44,961 bases of DNA, taken from CAZOGW01 sp964579415. GTDB lineage: Bacteria; Actinomycetota; Acidimicrobiia; Spongiisociales; UBA5794. A program made the translations under genes and the position numbers. Location: assembly GCA_964579415.1 (NCBI GenBank), contig CAZOGW010000008.1:1-44961 (forward strand). The letters are read 5' to 3'. The notes under the pieces were generated by a model. The model ran no database searches, was not told the DNA's origin, and saw only the letters and a list, made by a program, of their open reading frames with translations. This document shows positions 25,403 through 34,023 of this stretch, piece by piece (the first letter of the stretch is position 1; each line of letters starts with the position of its first letter).

Positions 25403-26639
25403 GCCCGCCGGGATCCTCCACGTCGACCTCGACGCCTTCTACGCCTCCGTGGAGCAGTTGAGGGACCCGTCACTGCGGGGCAAGGCGATGGCGGTCGGTG
25501 GAGGTGTGGTGCTCGCCGCCAGCTACGAGGCGCGTGCCTTCGGGGTGCGCTCCGCCATGCCGCTGGGGCAGGCACGCAAGCTGTGCCCCCACCTGATCGT
25601 CGTCTCCGGCACCTTCGAGGACTACGGGGAGATCTCCGACTCCGTCTTCGAGGTGTGCCGCCGCTTCACCCCGCTGGTGGAGCAGATCTCCATCGACGAG
25701 GCCTTCCTCGACGTGAGGGGGTCCGTCCACCTGTTCGGAGATCCCGCCACCATCGCCGCCGGCCTGCGGGCGGCGGTGAAGGAAGAGACCGGCCTGGTGG
25801 CGTCGGTGGGCGTCGCCCGCACCAAGTTCCTCGCCAAGGTGGCGAGCCGGGTGGCCAAACCGGACGGGCTGGTGGTGGTGGAACCGGAAGCGGAGCTGCG
25901 CTTCCTCCATCCCCTCCCGGTCTCCGCCATCTGGGGTGTGGGAAAGGTCACCGAACGCAAGCTGGCCGGTCTCGGCATCCGCACCGTGGGTGAGTTGGCC
26001 CACACCGACATCGGGCTCCTCGACCAGTTCGTGGGCAGGTCGCACGGGGCGCACCTCCATGCGCTGTCATGGAACCGTGACCCGCGCCCGGTGGTTACCG
26101 CGCACCGGATGAAGTCGATGAGCGCCCAGTCCGCCTTCGGCGGCAAGCGGTTCGACGTCGACCGTCGCCGCAGGATCCTGCTCGACCTGGCGGAGCGCGT
26201 CGGCGCCCGGCTGCGGAAGCGGGACATGGCGGGACGCACCGTCACCGTTCGCATCCGCTTCGACGACATGGAGGCGATCACCCGCAGCACCACCCTGCAC
26301 GCCCCGGTGGCGACGACGCCGGCGATCGCCACCGTGGCCGACTACCTGGCCGAACTGGGCATCGAGGAGGCCGCCGGGGGACGGCAGGTCAACCTGCTGT
26401 CGATCGCCGTCTCCGGGCTGGTGGAGTCGCCCCACCTGCAGATGGAACTGCCGCTGGGCGACGAGGACCTCACCCGGGTCGGTTCAGCGGCCGAGCGTAG
26501 CCGCAACGAGCTCGACGTCGCCCTCGACTCGCTGCGCTCCCGCTTCGGCAAGCAGGCAGTGGTGCGCGCCTCGCTGCTCGGCGGCGACGAGGGGATGGTC
26601 CCCGACGCCTTCCGCAACCTGGCCACACACGACGTTTGA
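25386..26639 (+). CDS. dinB: Y-family DNA polymerase IV (DinB)
   Basis: A 417-residue translesion polymerase. Metal-binding acids are seen in HVDLDAFYASVEQ (D14) and SIDEAFLDV (D104, E105). The helix-hairpin-helix region IWGVGKVTERKLAGLG follows, then the little-finger domain with RMKSMSAQSAFGG. The C-terminal HLQMELPLGDED resembles a beta-clamp-binding motif (QxLPL-like), which is inference. The protein extends error-prone synthesis past lesions. Start ATG 25386 overlaps the helicase 3' end, and family similarity (GILHVDLDAFYAS) begins nine residues later. Expected to be under the LexA box in front of the helicase. Confidence 0.9.
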   Translation: MTSSDEPAGILHVDLDAFYASVEQLRDPSLRGKAMAVGGGVVLAASYEARAFGVRSAMPLGQARKLCPHLIVVSGTFEDYGEISDSVFEVCRRFTPLVEQISIDEAFLDVRGSVHLFGDPATIAAGLRAAVKEETGLVASVGVARTKFLAKVASRVAKPDGLVVVEPEAELRFLHPLPVSAIWGVGKVTERKLAGLGIRTVGELAHTDIGLLDQFVGRSHGAHLHALSWNRDPRPVVTAHRMKSMSAQSAFGGKRFDVDRRRRILLDLAERVGARLRKRDMAGRTVTVRIRFDDMEAITRSTTLHAPVATTPAIATVADYLAELGIEEAAGGRQVNLLSIAVSGLVESPHLQMELPLGDEDLTRVGSAAERSRNELDVALDSLRSRFGKQAVVRASLLGGDEGMVPDAFRNLATHDV

Positions 26640-26708
26640 CCCCTATTACTTCCAGGCACTCTCCGGTACATTGGCCCGCAGGGGGAATCGACCAACGGGA
26701 GGTAGAGG

Positions 26709-27155
26709 ATGAATGGCGCAGCGCGAACGCGCCGGTTGATGGCGGTCTCCGCCCTGGCTTGCGCGATGGTGGCGGCGGTGGCGTTCCCCGCCGCAGGTCA
26801 GCAGAACAGGACGGTGACGTCCGGCGACCTCGAAACGCCGGCGGGCGTGCACATCGGAAAGGGTCGCATGACCCGAGAGCACGACCGGGACCGGACCGTG
26901 GCCCAGGTGAAGGTCATCGGCCTCAGTCCCCGTACCCAGTACACCGCCCAGGTGCACACCGGCCCGTGCAGCGCCACCCCCGCGGGCGGAGCGGTGTACG
27001 CCGGCTTCTCGCCCTCGCCGTTCCGTGTGACCACGGACCGCAACGGCGACGGGGAGGGCAGCACCCACCTCGACGCCGTCGCCGGCCCCACCGCGGCGAC
27101 CATCGTCGTCTACAGCGGCGCCACCGTGGTCGGCTGTGCTGATCTGACGCCGTAG
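26709..27155 (+). CDS. secreted protein of unknown function
   Basis: A 148-residue exported protein. The N-terminal signal peptide has a basic start (ARTRRLM), a hydrophobic core (AVSALACAMVAAVAF) and a probable cleavage site after PAAGQ. The mature part contains VAQVKVIGLSPRTQYTAQVH followed by TGPC, and a final CADLTP, so one disulfide is possible. The GLxPxTxYxxHVHxGxC-like pattern is reminiscent of beta-sandwich proteins related to Cu/Zn superoxide dismutase or CHRD domains, but copper-binding histidines are not convincing. GGGAGGTAGAGG lies just before the ATG. A heptad repeat array starts three bases after its stop. Confidence 0.7.
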   Translation: MNGAARTRRLMAVSALACAMVAAVAFPAAGQQNRTVTSGDLETPAGVHIGKGRMTREHDRDRTVAQVKVIGLSPRTQYTAQVHTGPCSATPAGGAVYAGFSPSPFRVTTDRNGDGEGSTHLDAVAGPTAATIVVYSGATVVGCADLTP

Positions 27156-27157
27156 GA

Positions 27158-27185
27158 GGTACTAGGTACTAGGTACTAGGTACTA
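27158..27185. repeat. heptad tandem repeat (GGTACTA, 4 units)
   Basis: Four perfect GGTACTA units beginning three bases after the stop codon of the secreted-protein gene. Confidence 0.85.
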
Positions 27186-27256
27186 CGTAGCTGGCTTGAC
27201 GTGCCTGCCGGTACTGGAGATGGGCCGCGCATGAAGCGGTCGACGCGGCTTGCTAC

Positions 27257-27298
27257 AGGTACTGGATACCGGATACTGGATACTGAGTACTGAATACC
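27257..27298. repeat. heptad tandem repeat (GGATACT type, 6 units)
   Basis: Consecutive 7-bp units AGGTACT, GGATACC, GGATACT, GGATACT, GAGTACT, GAATACC. It mixes both subtypes of the repeat and lies about 70 bases after the GGTACTA array in the same intergenic gap. Confidence 0.8.
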
Positions 27299-27379
27299 GG
27301 GCCGGCCCCTGCTGCGGGCGAACCTTGCATAGAGGGCCGGCCCCATGAGAATGCGGCGGATGGAGTCCGCCGCATTCTC
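27299..27379 (+). promoter_or_regulatory. tandem hairpins at the 5' end of the O-antigen ligase gene
   Basis: The palindrome GGGCCGGCCC occurs at 27299-27308 and again at 27334-27343, so the copies can pair with each other. Directly after, GAGAATGCGGCGGA (27347-27360) and TCCGCCGCATTCTC (27366-27379) form a perfect 14-bp stem with a five-base loop. The second hairpin covers the first dozen codons of the annotated gene. It could be a terminator for the gene upstream, an attenuator or a structured leader; it also casts doubt on the ATG at 27345. Confidence 0.5.
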
Positions 27380-29234
27380 GCGTTCCGACGCAGGCCCGTT
27401 GCTGGGGGGCGCGCTGGTGATCGCGGCGGTGGTGGCGTTCGACCCGGGCGGCTGGGCCCCGTTCGGACCGGCCAAGTGGCTGCTGATCCCCACCCTGGTG
27501 CTCGCCTCCGGTGCGGTGGCGCTGCGGCGGGGGATGACACTGCACCGCGGCTCGGCGCTGGGCTGGGCAGCCTTCCTCGGCTGGGGGGTCGTCGCTTCGG
27601 TTCTGGGACGTGAGCCGGTCCACACCTGGATAGGAACCCCGGAGCGACACCTCGGGCTGGCCACGGTCGCGCTGTTCGCCGTCGCCTTCTTCGCAGGGCA
27701 GCAGATCGACTCCCGGGCCGACCGCCGCACCGTCGCCCGCGCCGCCGCGATCGCCCTTCTCGGCGCCGGCGCCTACAGCCTCCTCGAGCTGGCCGGCCTC
27801 GACCCGGTGACGGTCACCGGCAGCACCAGCCGCATCGGCGGTCCATTCGGCAGCCCGGCCTACCTGGGTGCCGCCGTCACCCTGCTGGCGCCCCTGGCGG
27901 CGGCGGTGGCGGCCGATCGCTCCGAGGACGCCCTGTGGCGCACCGTCGCCGGGATCGGGTCGGCACTGGGGCTGGTGGCGTTGGTGGCGTCGGGCACCCG
28001 CGGCGCCTGGGTGGGGATGCTCGCCGCGGTGGCCGTCTCCGCCCCCGCCTGGTGGCCGGTGGTGAGGCGCCGCCTCGTCCCGGTGGCGGTGGCCGTCGCC
28101 GTCGCCGCCGTCGCCGTGGCGCTGCTCAGCCCGGCCGGGGACCGCGTCGCCTCCGCCTTCGACTTCGAGGACGGCGGGGGCCGGGGCCGGGTCGACGAGT
28201 GGTCGCTGGGGGTGCGGGCACTGGGTGCCTCTCCGCTGGTGGGCTACGGGTTCGAGGGGTACCGCACCGTGGTCCCCGAGTACGTCACCGCCGACTACGC
28301 CCTGCGCTACGGGCGTGAGGTGGCCCCCGACCGCAGCCACAACGGCATCGTCGACGTCGGGCTGATGGCAGGGGTGCCCGGCGCGCTGGCCGCGGCCGCG
28401 GCCGGGGTCTGGCTGGTGTTCCGCAGCATCCGGGCCACCCGATCCGGTGACATGCTCCTCGCCGGTGCCGGAGCCGCCGTGACCGGCTACCTGGTGCAGC
28501 AGTTCTTCCTGTTCCCGCTGGCGGAACTGGACCCGGTGATGTGGCTCATCGCCGGGTCGATGGTCGCCGCCACCGTCCCGGAGGCACAGACGCTGGCGGT
28601 GCGTCCCACCCGCATCGGAGCCACCGTCGCCGCCGCGCTCGCCGTGGTGGCACTGGCGGCCGGGGCTCTCGATCTGCTCGCCGACCGGGCCGCCGCCGTG
28701 GCCGTCGACGCCGGCCGGCCGGAGACGGCGCACAACGCCGCCGCCACGGCACGCCGGCTGCGCCCCGACTCGATCCGCTACGCCTTCATCGCCACCACCG
28801 TGGAACCACCCGACGCAGCCCTGGACGCCATCGGGGCGGCGCTGGCGGTATCACCGCACGACCCCATCCTCCTCGACCGCCGCGCCGCCCTCCTCCTCGA
28901 CAGGTACCAGGCCGGCAACGACCCCGCCCACCTCGCCGAGGCCGTCGACGCATACCGGGACCGGGTCGCCGCCGACCCGCACAACGCCGGCTTGCGCCTC
29001 CAGGAAGGCATCACCCTGGCCCTCTCCGGCGACACCGCCGGAGCCGAGGCGAGCTGGCTCGCCGCCGCCGACCTGGCCCCCACCAGCACCGCTCCCCTGG
29101 TCAACCTGGCCACGCTCTACTCTGGTACCGGCCGCGCCGACGAGGCCCTGGCCGTGATCGAGCAGGCCCTCGCCATCGCCCCCGACGACATGACGTTGCA
29201 GGAGTTGGCGGACCGCATCCGGGGGATGCGGTGA
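27345..29234 (+). CDS. O-antigen ligase (WaaL/Wzy_C) family membrane protein with TPR tail
   Basis: Up to 629 residues. About 10-12 hydrophobic segments span residues 20-450. The Wzy_C/O-antigen ligase signature lies in VASGTRGAWVGMLAAVAV, then LVGYGFEGYRTVVPEY and DRSHNGIVDVGLMAGVPGAL, where the conserved Arg and His of the periplasmic loop are expected. The C-terminal 170 residues are TPR-like, with ATARRLRPDS, AVDAYRDRVAADPHNAGLRL and PLVNLATLYSGTGRADEALA. It probably transfers or polymerises cell-surface glycans. The ATG at 27345 lacks a ribosome site and is inside a 14-bp hairpin; a GTG at 27417 behind GGGGGG is a good alternative start. Confidence 0.82.
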   Translation: MRMRRMESAAFSRSDAGPLLGGALVIAAVVAFDPGGWAPFGPAKWLLIPTLVLASGAVALRRGMTLHRGSALGWAAFLGWGVVASVLGREPVHTWIGTPERHLGLATVALFAVAFFAGQQIDSRADRRTVARAAAIALLGAGAYSLLELAGLDPVTVTGSTSRIGGPFGSPAYLGAAVTLLAPLAAAVAADRSEDALWRTVAGIGSALGLVALVASGTRGAWVGMLAAVAVSAPAWWPVVRRRLVPVAVAVAVAAVAVALLSPAGDRVASAFDFEDGGGRGRVDEWSLGVRALGASPLVGYGFEGYRTVVPEYVTADYALRYGREVAPDRSHNGIVDVGLMAGVPGALAAAAAGVWLVFRSIRATRSGDMLLAGAGAAVTGYLVQQFFLFPLAELDPVMWLIAGSMVAATVPEAQTLAVRPTRIGATVAAALAVVALAAGALDLLADRAAAVAVDAGRPETAHNAAATARRLRPDSIRYAFIATTVEPPDAALDAIGAALAVSPHDPILLDRRAALLLDRYQAGNDPAHLAEAVDAYRDRVAADPHNAGLRLQEGITLALSGDTAGAEASWLAAADLAPTSTAPLVNLATLYSGTGRADEALAVIEQALAIAPDDMTLQELADRIRGMR

Positions 29235-29314
29235 ACACCCGCCGTGAACCATCCGGGCCGGACCGGCGTGTACCCCCCGTGACGACCCACGCCATACCGA
29301 ATCGAGCGCAGACG

Positions 29315-29818
29315 ATGCCGACGGCTCCCGAGCACGCCATCGCCCGACCGGACTTCACCGCCTTCTATCGCGACGCCTACCCCTCGGTGGCCCGTGCACT
29401 CGGCGCCACGCTGGGCGATTTCACGCTCGGTGCCGAGGCTGCGGACGAGGCGATGGCGCGCTGTTATGCCCGCTGGAACAAGATCCAGCACTACGACAAC
29501 CCGGCGGGGTGGGTGTTCCGGGTCGGCCTCAACTGGGCGATATCGCTCAAACGCAAGCTGCGCCCCCGCAGCGGATGGCGCCAACCCGCCGCGGTCGAGC
29601 AACCCCCGATCGCCGATCCCGCCATCGAACAGGCCCTGGCCCAGCTCGACGTCGACATGCGCACCGTAGTGGTGTGCCGCTACCTGCTCGACTGGTCGAC
29701 CAACGACACCGCCGACGCCCTCGGCATCCGCCCGGGCACCGTCAAGAGCCGCCTCCACCGAGCCACCCGGCTCCTCGAGGGCATGCTGGCTCACCTCGAC
29801 GAACGGACGACACGATGA
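29315..29818 (+). CDS. ECF-family RNA polymerase sigma factor
   Basis: About 167 residues from ATG 29315. Region 2 covers DFTAFYRDAYPSVARALGAT, AADEAMARCYARWNKI and NPAGWVFRVGLNWAISLKRK. After a short linker, region 4 (AIEQALAQLDVDMRTVVVCR then YLLDWSTNDTADALGIRPGT and VKSRLHRATRLLEG) holds the helix-turn-helix that reads the -35 element. GTG codons at 29231 (overlapping the O-antigen ligase stop as GTGA) and 29279 are alternative starts; none has a clear ribosome site. The stop overlaps the ATG of the next gene, a membrane protein expected to be its anti-sigma factor. Confidence 0.85.
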   Translation: MPTAPEHAIARPDFTAFYRDAYPSVARALGATLGDFTLGAEAADEAMARCYARWNKIQHYDNPAGWVFRVGLNWAISLKRKLRPRSGWRQPAAVEQPPIADPAIEQALAQLDVDMRTVVVCRYLLDWSTNDTADALGIRPGTVKSRLHRATRLLEGMLAHLDERTTR

Positions 29819-31473
29819 AGACCACACACGAGCGTCTCGCCCGGCACTTCGCCGAGCAGCGGGAGGTGCCCGTCGCCGGCACCGGAGTCGATACGGTGAT
29901 GGAGCAGGGCCGGGCCAAGAGCCGCAACCGCGCCATCGCCATGATCGCCGGATCGCTGGCCCTCGTCGCCGTCATCGCCGTGGGTGCCTCCGCCCTGCAG
30001 GGCTTCCTCGAAGAGGGAGACCGTGACGCCGAACAGGCCTTCGCCGCCGACGGCAGCACGGAGTCGGTCGCCGCCCTCGACTGGCGCGCCGTCGAGTCCG
30101 GGGTGGGCTGGTCGCGGGCATCGTTCGCCGGCGAGGACACCCTCTACCTGGTCTCCACCGCGCCCGGTGTGCTCGGAGACGGGGATCTGGTTCCCGAGGA
30201 ACAGGCGATCTACACCAGCAGCGACGGCGTGGCGTGGAACCTCGGCGGCACCGGCGGGGAGATGTGGGTGAGCGACCTCACCGAGCGGGACGGGGTGCTC
30301 TACGCCGTGGGCACCGCACCCGCCGCCGGTGGAGCCACCGAAGCGGTCGTCGGCATACAGGAAGGGGACCAAGGTGCATGGCGGCTGATCGCCCTCCCCA
30401 CCGACTTCGACGGGACCGTGGCGCCGGCGATCGATGCGGGCTCGTCCCAATCGGTGTCCATCGCCGGGCAGGACACACTGGTAGCCGCCGTGTCCACCCA
30501 GGTGTGGGCGGACTACAGCAGCCTCCTGCCCGAGGGTGTCGTCTCCGGCAATTACCAGATCATCGAGACACCCGAAGGCCTCAGGGTCATCGACTGGGAT
30601 CTCCACGACGCGGCGGCCCTCGAGTGCGGGGAGGGCGACTGGGAGCGGGAGCGGGCCGCGGCCTCCACCACGACGGTCATGTCGGGGGACATGTTGGAGA
30701 ACACCACGGTCCCGGACACCAGGCCTCTCACCGGTCAGCCCGATCTATGCGCCGGGTTGATGGACCCGACCGCCAGCGAGGCCTTCGTCGTCCACCAGGC
30801 CACCTGGGACGAGTTGGGGCTCGACGGCAGCCCTTCGCTCAACGAGATCTACGTTTCCGGGGACGGGGAGACCTTCGAGAAGGTGGCGGAGACCGGCCTG
30901 CCCGACGGCGCCATCCTGGAGTTGTTCACCGCCGGCGACGGCTTCGTCACGCTGGCCCGCCAGTATCCGCAGCAGACCGCCTGGTACTCGACCGACGGTC
31001 GCCGCTGGACCGAGCTGGGCGGCCTACCCGAGATGGACGCCCTCGTCTTCGCCGGGTCGGTCGACGGCCGCATCGTGGTGGGGGGCAACCGCTCCGGGGT
31101 GGGACCCCTGGTTGCCGCCTACGACGATCCCGCCGGTGACCCCCGGGTGATCGACGTGGCCGGGGCGGTCGGCGGCTTCGGCGGCGAGGTGTACCTCCCC
31201 TCGGGCGCCGCCGGCAACGGCATTGCGGTGCTCGCGGTGAACGTCTTCGACCAGGAGGGGCGCGACCACACCGAGCTGGTCACGTCGACCGACCTGGAGA
31301 GCTGGACGGTTACACCGTCGACCGACCTGGTGGGCGACCGGCCCACCCAACCCGGCGAGATCCTGATCAGGGACGACGGCATCTACACCCAACTCCTCAC
31401 CTCCGATGTCCGCCCCGACGGGCAGTGGCTGCCCCTACCCGTCATGGCCATCGCCGAACGCAACGACACCTGA
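29815..31473 (+). CDS. membrane-anchored Asp-box repeat protein, probable anti-sigma factor
   Basis: A 552-residue protein with a short cytosolic N-terminus (MKTTHERLARHFAEQREV to KSRNR), one transmembrane helix at about 43-60 (MIAGSLALVAVIAVGASAL) and a large outer domain. That domain has Asp-box/BNR-like repeats, S-x-D-G-x-x-W: TSSDGVAWN, SGDGETFEK, STDGRRWTE and STDLESWTV, suggesting a beta-propeller. Start ATG 29815 overlaps the sigma factor stop (ATGA). Position and topology suggest that the N-terminus binds the sigma factor while the propeller senses an envelope signal. No zinc-binding ASD motif is evident, so the anti-sigma role is inference. The next gene is a tandem paralogue. Confidence 0.75.
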   Translation: MKTTHERLARHFAEQREVPVAGTGVDTVMEQGRAKSRNRAIAMIAGSLALVAVIAVGASALQGFLEEGDRDAEQAFAADGSTESVAALDWRAVESGVGWSRASFAGEDTLYLVSTAPGVLGDGDLVPEEQAIYTSSDGVAWNLGGTGGEMWVSDLTERDGVLYAVGTAPAAGGATEAVVGIQEGDQGAWRLIALPTDFDGTVAPAIDAGSSQSVSIAGQDTLVAAVSTQVWADYSSLLPEGVVSGNYQIIETPEGLRVIDWDLHDAAALECGEGDWERERAAASTTTVMSGDMLENTTVPDTRPLTGQPDLCAGLMDPTASEAFVVHQATWDELGLDGSPSLNEIYVSGDGETFEKVAETGLPDGAILELFTAGDGFVTLARQYPQQTAWYSTDGRRWTELGGLPEMDALVFAGSVDGRIVVGGNRSGVGPLVAAYDDPAGDPRVIDVAGAVGGFGGEVYLPSGAAGNGIAVLAVNVFDQEGRDHTELVTSTDLESWTVTPSTDLVGDRPTQPGEILIRDDGIYTQLLTSDVRPDGQWLPLPVMAIAERNDT

Positions 31474-31494
31474 CAGCCACTCCCGGAGGCATCG

Positions 31495-33063
31495 ATGGAG
31501 CAGTCGCCAACCAAGAGCCGCAAGCGCACCATCGCCGTCGTCGTCGGATCGCTGGCGCTGGTGGGCCTGCTGGCGGTGGGCGCGTCCGCACTGCAGGGGT
31601 TCCTCGAAGGCGCCGACGCCGATGCAGCGGCAGGCTCCGGCAACGCAGGCTCGGCCGAGCCTGCCACCGGAGCGGCGGAAGGCGGCGCCGGTGCCATCGG
31701 TGAGTGGACTGCCGTCGAGACCGGCCTCACCTGGGCCGAGGCCTTCCTCGCCGCGCCGGAGACGCTCTACCTGCTGTCGACGGCGCCGGGCGTCTCCGGC
31801 GTCGAGGCGCCGACCCGGCAGGCGCTCTACTCCAGCGCCGACGCCGAGACCTGGGATGTCGCCGTCCTCGGCGGCGAGATGTGGGTCAACGATCTCACCG
31901 AGCGGGAGGGGACGCTCTACGCCATCGGCACCGCCCCCGGGACGAGCGACCGAGAAGCCGTCATCGGCATCCGCGCCCCCGATGACGACGCCTTCGCGGT
32001 GACGCCCCTCGCCACCGACTTCGCCGGTCCCCCGCCCGGGCTCGACGGCGGGACTAACCGCTCCGTCTCCATCGCCGGCAGCGACGCCATCGTGGCCGCA
32101 GTCGCCACCCAGGTCTGGGGCGACTACTCCAGCCTGCTGCCCGAAGGCGTCGTTTCCGACAACCGCGGCTACGTGGAAACCGCCGAAGGTATCGCCGTCG
32201 TCGACTGGGACCTGCAGCAGCAGGCCATGATGGCGTGCAACGGCGACGGCACGATGGGGGCCGGCCCCGCAGGGGAGAGACTGCTGCGTAGCTTGCCGGC
32301 CGAGAATACGACCATGCCCGAGGAGGACGGCGGGGCCGCCGACCCTGCCGTCGCCTGCGACCCCAACGACATCGACCCCTTCGTCGTCCACAGGGCGACA
32401 TGGGAGGAACTCGGGCTCGGCGCCAACCCGTCGATCATCGAGATCTACGTCTCGGCCGACGGGGAGAGCTTCGAGAAGGTGGAGACCGACCTGCCTGGCG
32501 GCCACCCGGTGCAACTCCATGAGGTCGACGACGGCTTCGTCGCCCTCGCATCCTCCTGGCCCGCGTCCTCGGCATGGCACTCGCCGGACGGACGCAGCTG
32601 GACCGAGCTCAAGGACCTGCCGGCGATGGACTCGGTTACGACCGCCGGATCGATCGGTGGCCGCATCGTGGTGGCCGGCAGCCGGTCGGGCGTAGGACCG
32701 GTGCTCGCCGTCTATGACGATCCGGGCGCGACGCCGCAGATCGTCGAGCCGGCAGGCTCACTGGTCGATCTCGGCGGCGATGTCTGGTTGGCCTCGGCAG
32801 CCATCGATAACGGCGTCGCCGTGTTGATGACGACCACATGGGACCCCGGGGCGAGCACCGACAGGATGGAGCTGCGGACATCGACCGACCTGGAGTCGTG
32901 GACCTCCACTCCCGCCACCGATATGGTGGGCGACATGAATGCCCAGGCCGGCCCTGTCCTGGTGACCGCCCAGGGAATCTACGCCCAGTTCATGGCCTAC
33001 GACTCCCGTCCCGACGCCCCTTGGCATCCCATCCACCTCATGGCCATAGCCGAGCGAGGGTGA
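31495..33063 (+). CDS. tandem paralogue of the Asp-box membrane protein, lacking the cytosolic N-terminus
   Basis: A 522-residue close relative of the preceding protein, sharing GASALQGFLE, GGEMWVxDLTER, WxDYSSLLPEGVVS, the HxATWxELGL segment and a C-terminal LMAIAER. The Asp-box-like repeats recur (SSADAETWD, SADGESFEK, SPDGRSWTE, STDLESWTS). It begins at the residue matching Met29 of its neighbour (MEQ-xxK-SRxR), so the first 28 residues, the part most likely to contact the sigma factor, are absent. GGAGG lies ahead of the ATG, so this looks like a working gene, not a decayed one. A decoy or co-sensor role is possible. Its stop overlaps the following GTG. Confidence 0.75.
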   Translation: MEQSPTKSRKRTIAVVVGSLALVGLLAVGASALQGFLEGADADAAAGSGNAGSAEPATGAAEGGAGAIGEWTAVETGLTWAEAFLAAPETLYLLSTAPGVSGVEAPTRQALYSSADAETWDVAVLGGEMWVNDLTEREGTLYAIGTAPGTSDREAVIGIRAPDDDAFAVTPLATDFAGPPPGLDGGTNRSVSIAGSDAIVAAVATQVWGDYSSLLPEGVVSDNRGYVETAEGIAVVDWDLQQQAMMACNGDGTMGAGPAGERLLRSLPAENTTMPEEDGGAADPAVACDPNDIDPFVVHRATWEELGLGANPSIIEIYVSADGESFEKVETDLPGGHPVQLHEVDDGFVALASSWPASSAWHSPDGRSWTELKDLPAMDSVTTAGSIGGRIVVAGSRSGVGPVLAVYDDPGATPQIVEPAGSLVDLGGDVWLASAAIDNGVAVLMTTTWDPGASTDRMELRTSTDLESWTSTPATDMVGDMNAQAGPVLVTAQGIYAQFMAYDSRPDAPWHPIHLMAIAERG

Positions 33064-33767
33064 CGGCGGGAGACGCAGCGGCTGCGGCCCCGGCCCGGGC
33101 GGCCGCGGTGCGCCGGGCGCTCGCCGCGGCCGGCGACCCGGCCAAGGCGCCGGCGATGCAGGCCTACATGAAGTCGGACATGCCCTACAGGGGCGTGCAG
33201 ACCTCGGCGCGGCGCCGGTTGGTGGGCGAGATCCTGCAGGGGATGCCGTTCACCGGCAGGGCCGACTGGGAGGCCACCATCGACGAACTCTGGGACGGAG
33301 CCGGGTACCGCGAGGAGCGCTACGCCGCCGTCGACCTGGCGGGGCACCGCTCCGCCGCCGCCTGGCAGGATCCTGCCGCCATCCCCCGCTACGACCACTG
33401 GGCCGTCACCGGTGCATGGTGGGACCACGTCGACGCCGTCGCCATCCACCGTATCGGGCCCGTCCTGCGGGCCTACCGGGAGCCGCTCACCCCAATCGTG
33501 CGCCGGTGGATCACCGACCCGGACCTGTGGCGCCGCCGCACCAGCATCCTCTGCCAGATCACGGCCAAGGGAGAGACCGACGTCGGACTGCTCACCGACT
33601 CCATCGTCCCCAACATGGCCGACCCCGACTTCTTCATCCGTAAGGCCCTCGGCTGGGCCCTCAGGGAGCACGCCAAGACCGACCCGGCGTGGGTCAGGGC
33701 ATTCGTTGCGGAGCACCGAGAGAGTCTTTCTCCGCTTTCATACCGTGAGGCCACCAAACACCTGTAG
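33060..33767 (+). CDS. DNA alkylation repair protein, AlkD-like HEAT-repeat glycosylase
   Basis: A 235-residue helical-repeat protein of the AlkC/AlkD family. Family landmarks are KAPAMQAYMKSDMPYRGVQT near the N-terminus, WDHVDAVAIHRIGPVL, the RRWITDPDLWRRRTSILCQ helix pair and DFFIRKALGWALREHAKTDP (with PAWVRAFVAEH after). AlkD enzymes remove bulky or cationic alkylated bases without flipping them. GTG 33060 overlaps the stop of the Asp-box paralogue (GTGA), so it is the last gene of the sigma factor operon; this placement is unusual for a repair enzyme. Confidence 0.85.
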   Translation: MTAGDAAAAAPARAAAVRRALAAAGDPAKAPAMQAYMKSDMPYRGVQTSARRRLVGEILQGMPFTGRADWEATIDELWDGAGYREERYAAVDLAGHRSAAAWQDPAAIPRYDHWAVTGAWWDHVDAVAIHRIGPVLRAYREPLTPIVRRWITDPDLWRRRTSILCQITAKGETDVGLLTDSIVPNMADPDFFIRKALGWALREHAKTDPAWVRAFVAEHRESLSPLSYREATKHL

Positions 33768-33776
33768 TACTGCCGA

Positions 33777-33790
33777 TGCATCAGAATGCA
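33777..33790. promoter_or_regulatory. inverted repeat upstream of the toxin-antitoxin genes
   Basis: TGCAT (33777-33781) and ATGCA (33786-33790) face each other across four bases, 24 bases before the antitoxin ATG. This is a plausible autoregulatory operator for the antitoxin, on position alone. Confidence 0.35.
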
Positions 33791-33813
33791 CCACTCTTCG
33801 CTAGCATCGCGTT

Positions 33814-34023
33814 ATGGCTACCCAGCGCACGACCTTCACCCTCGACAGCGACTTGGCGGAACAAGCGCGCCGGCTGAACATCAACGTATCCGCGGCTGCC
33901 CGCGACGGAGTGGCCGCCGCCGTCAGGACCGCTCTGGGCGAGTCCGATCGAGCTGCCTACGAGCGCACGCCGGAGCGTCATGATCCGTTCTGGGACGAAG
34001 CCGAAGCCTGGGGCGACGAGTGA
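33814..34023 (+). CDS. CcdA-like antitoxin
   Basis: A 69-residue protein. The N-terminus RTTFTLDSDLAEQARRLNIN followed by VSAAARDGVAAAVR fits the ribbon-helix-helix DNA-binding domain of CcdA-type antitoxins; the acidic Trp-containing tail (HDPFWDEAEAWGDE) would wrap around the toxin. It starts at ATG 33814 and overlaps the toxin GTG by four bases. Expected to bind its own promoter, perhaps at the inverted repeat at 33777. Confidence 0.78.
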   Translation: MATQRTTFTLDSDLAEQARRLNINVSAAARDGVAAAVRTALGESDRAAYERTPERHDPFWDEAEAWGDE

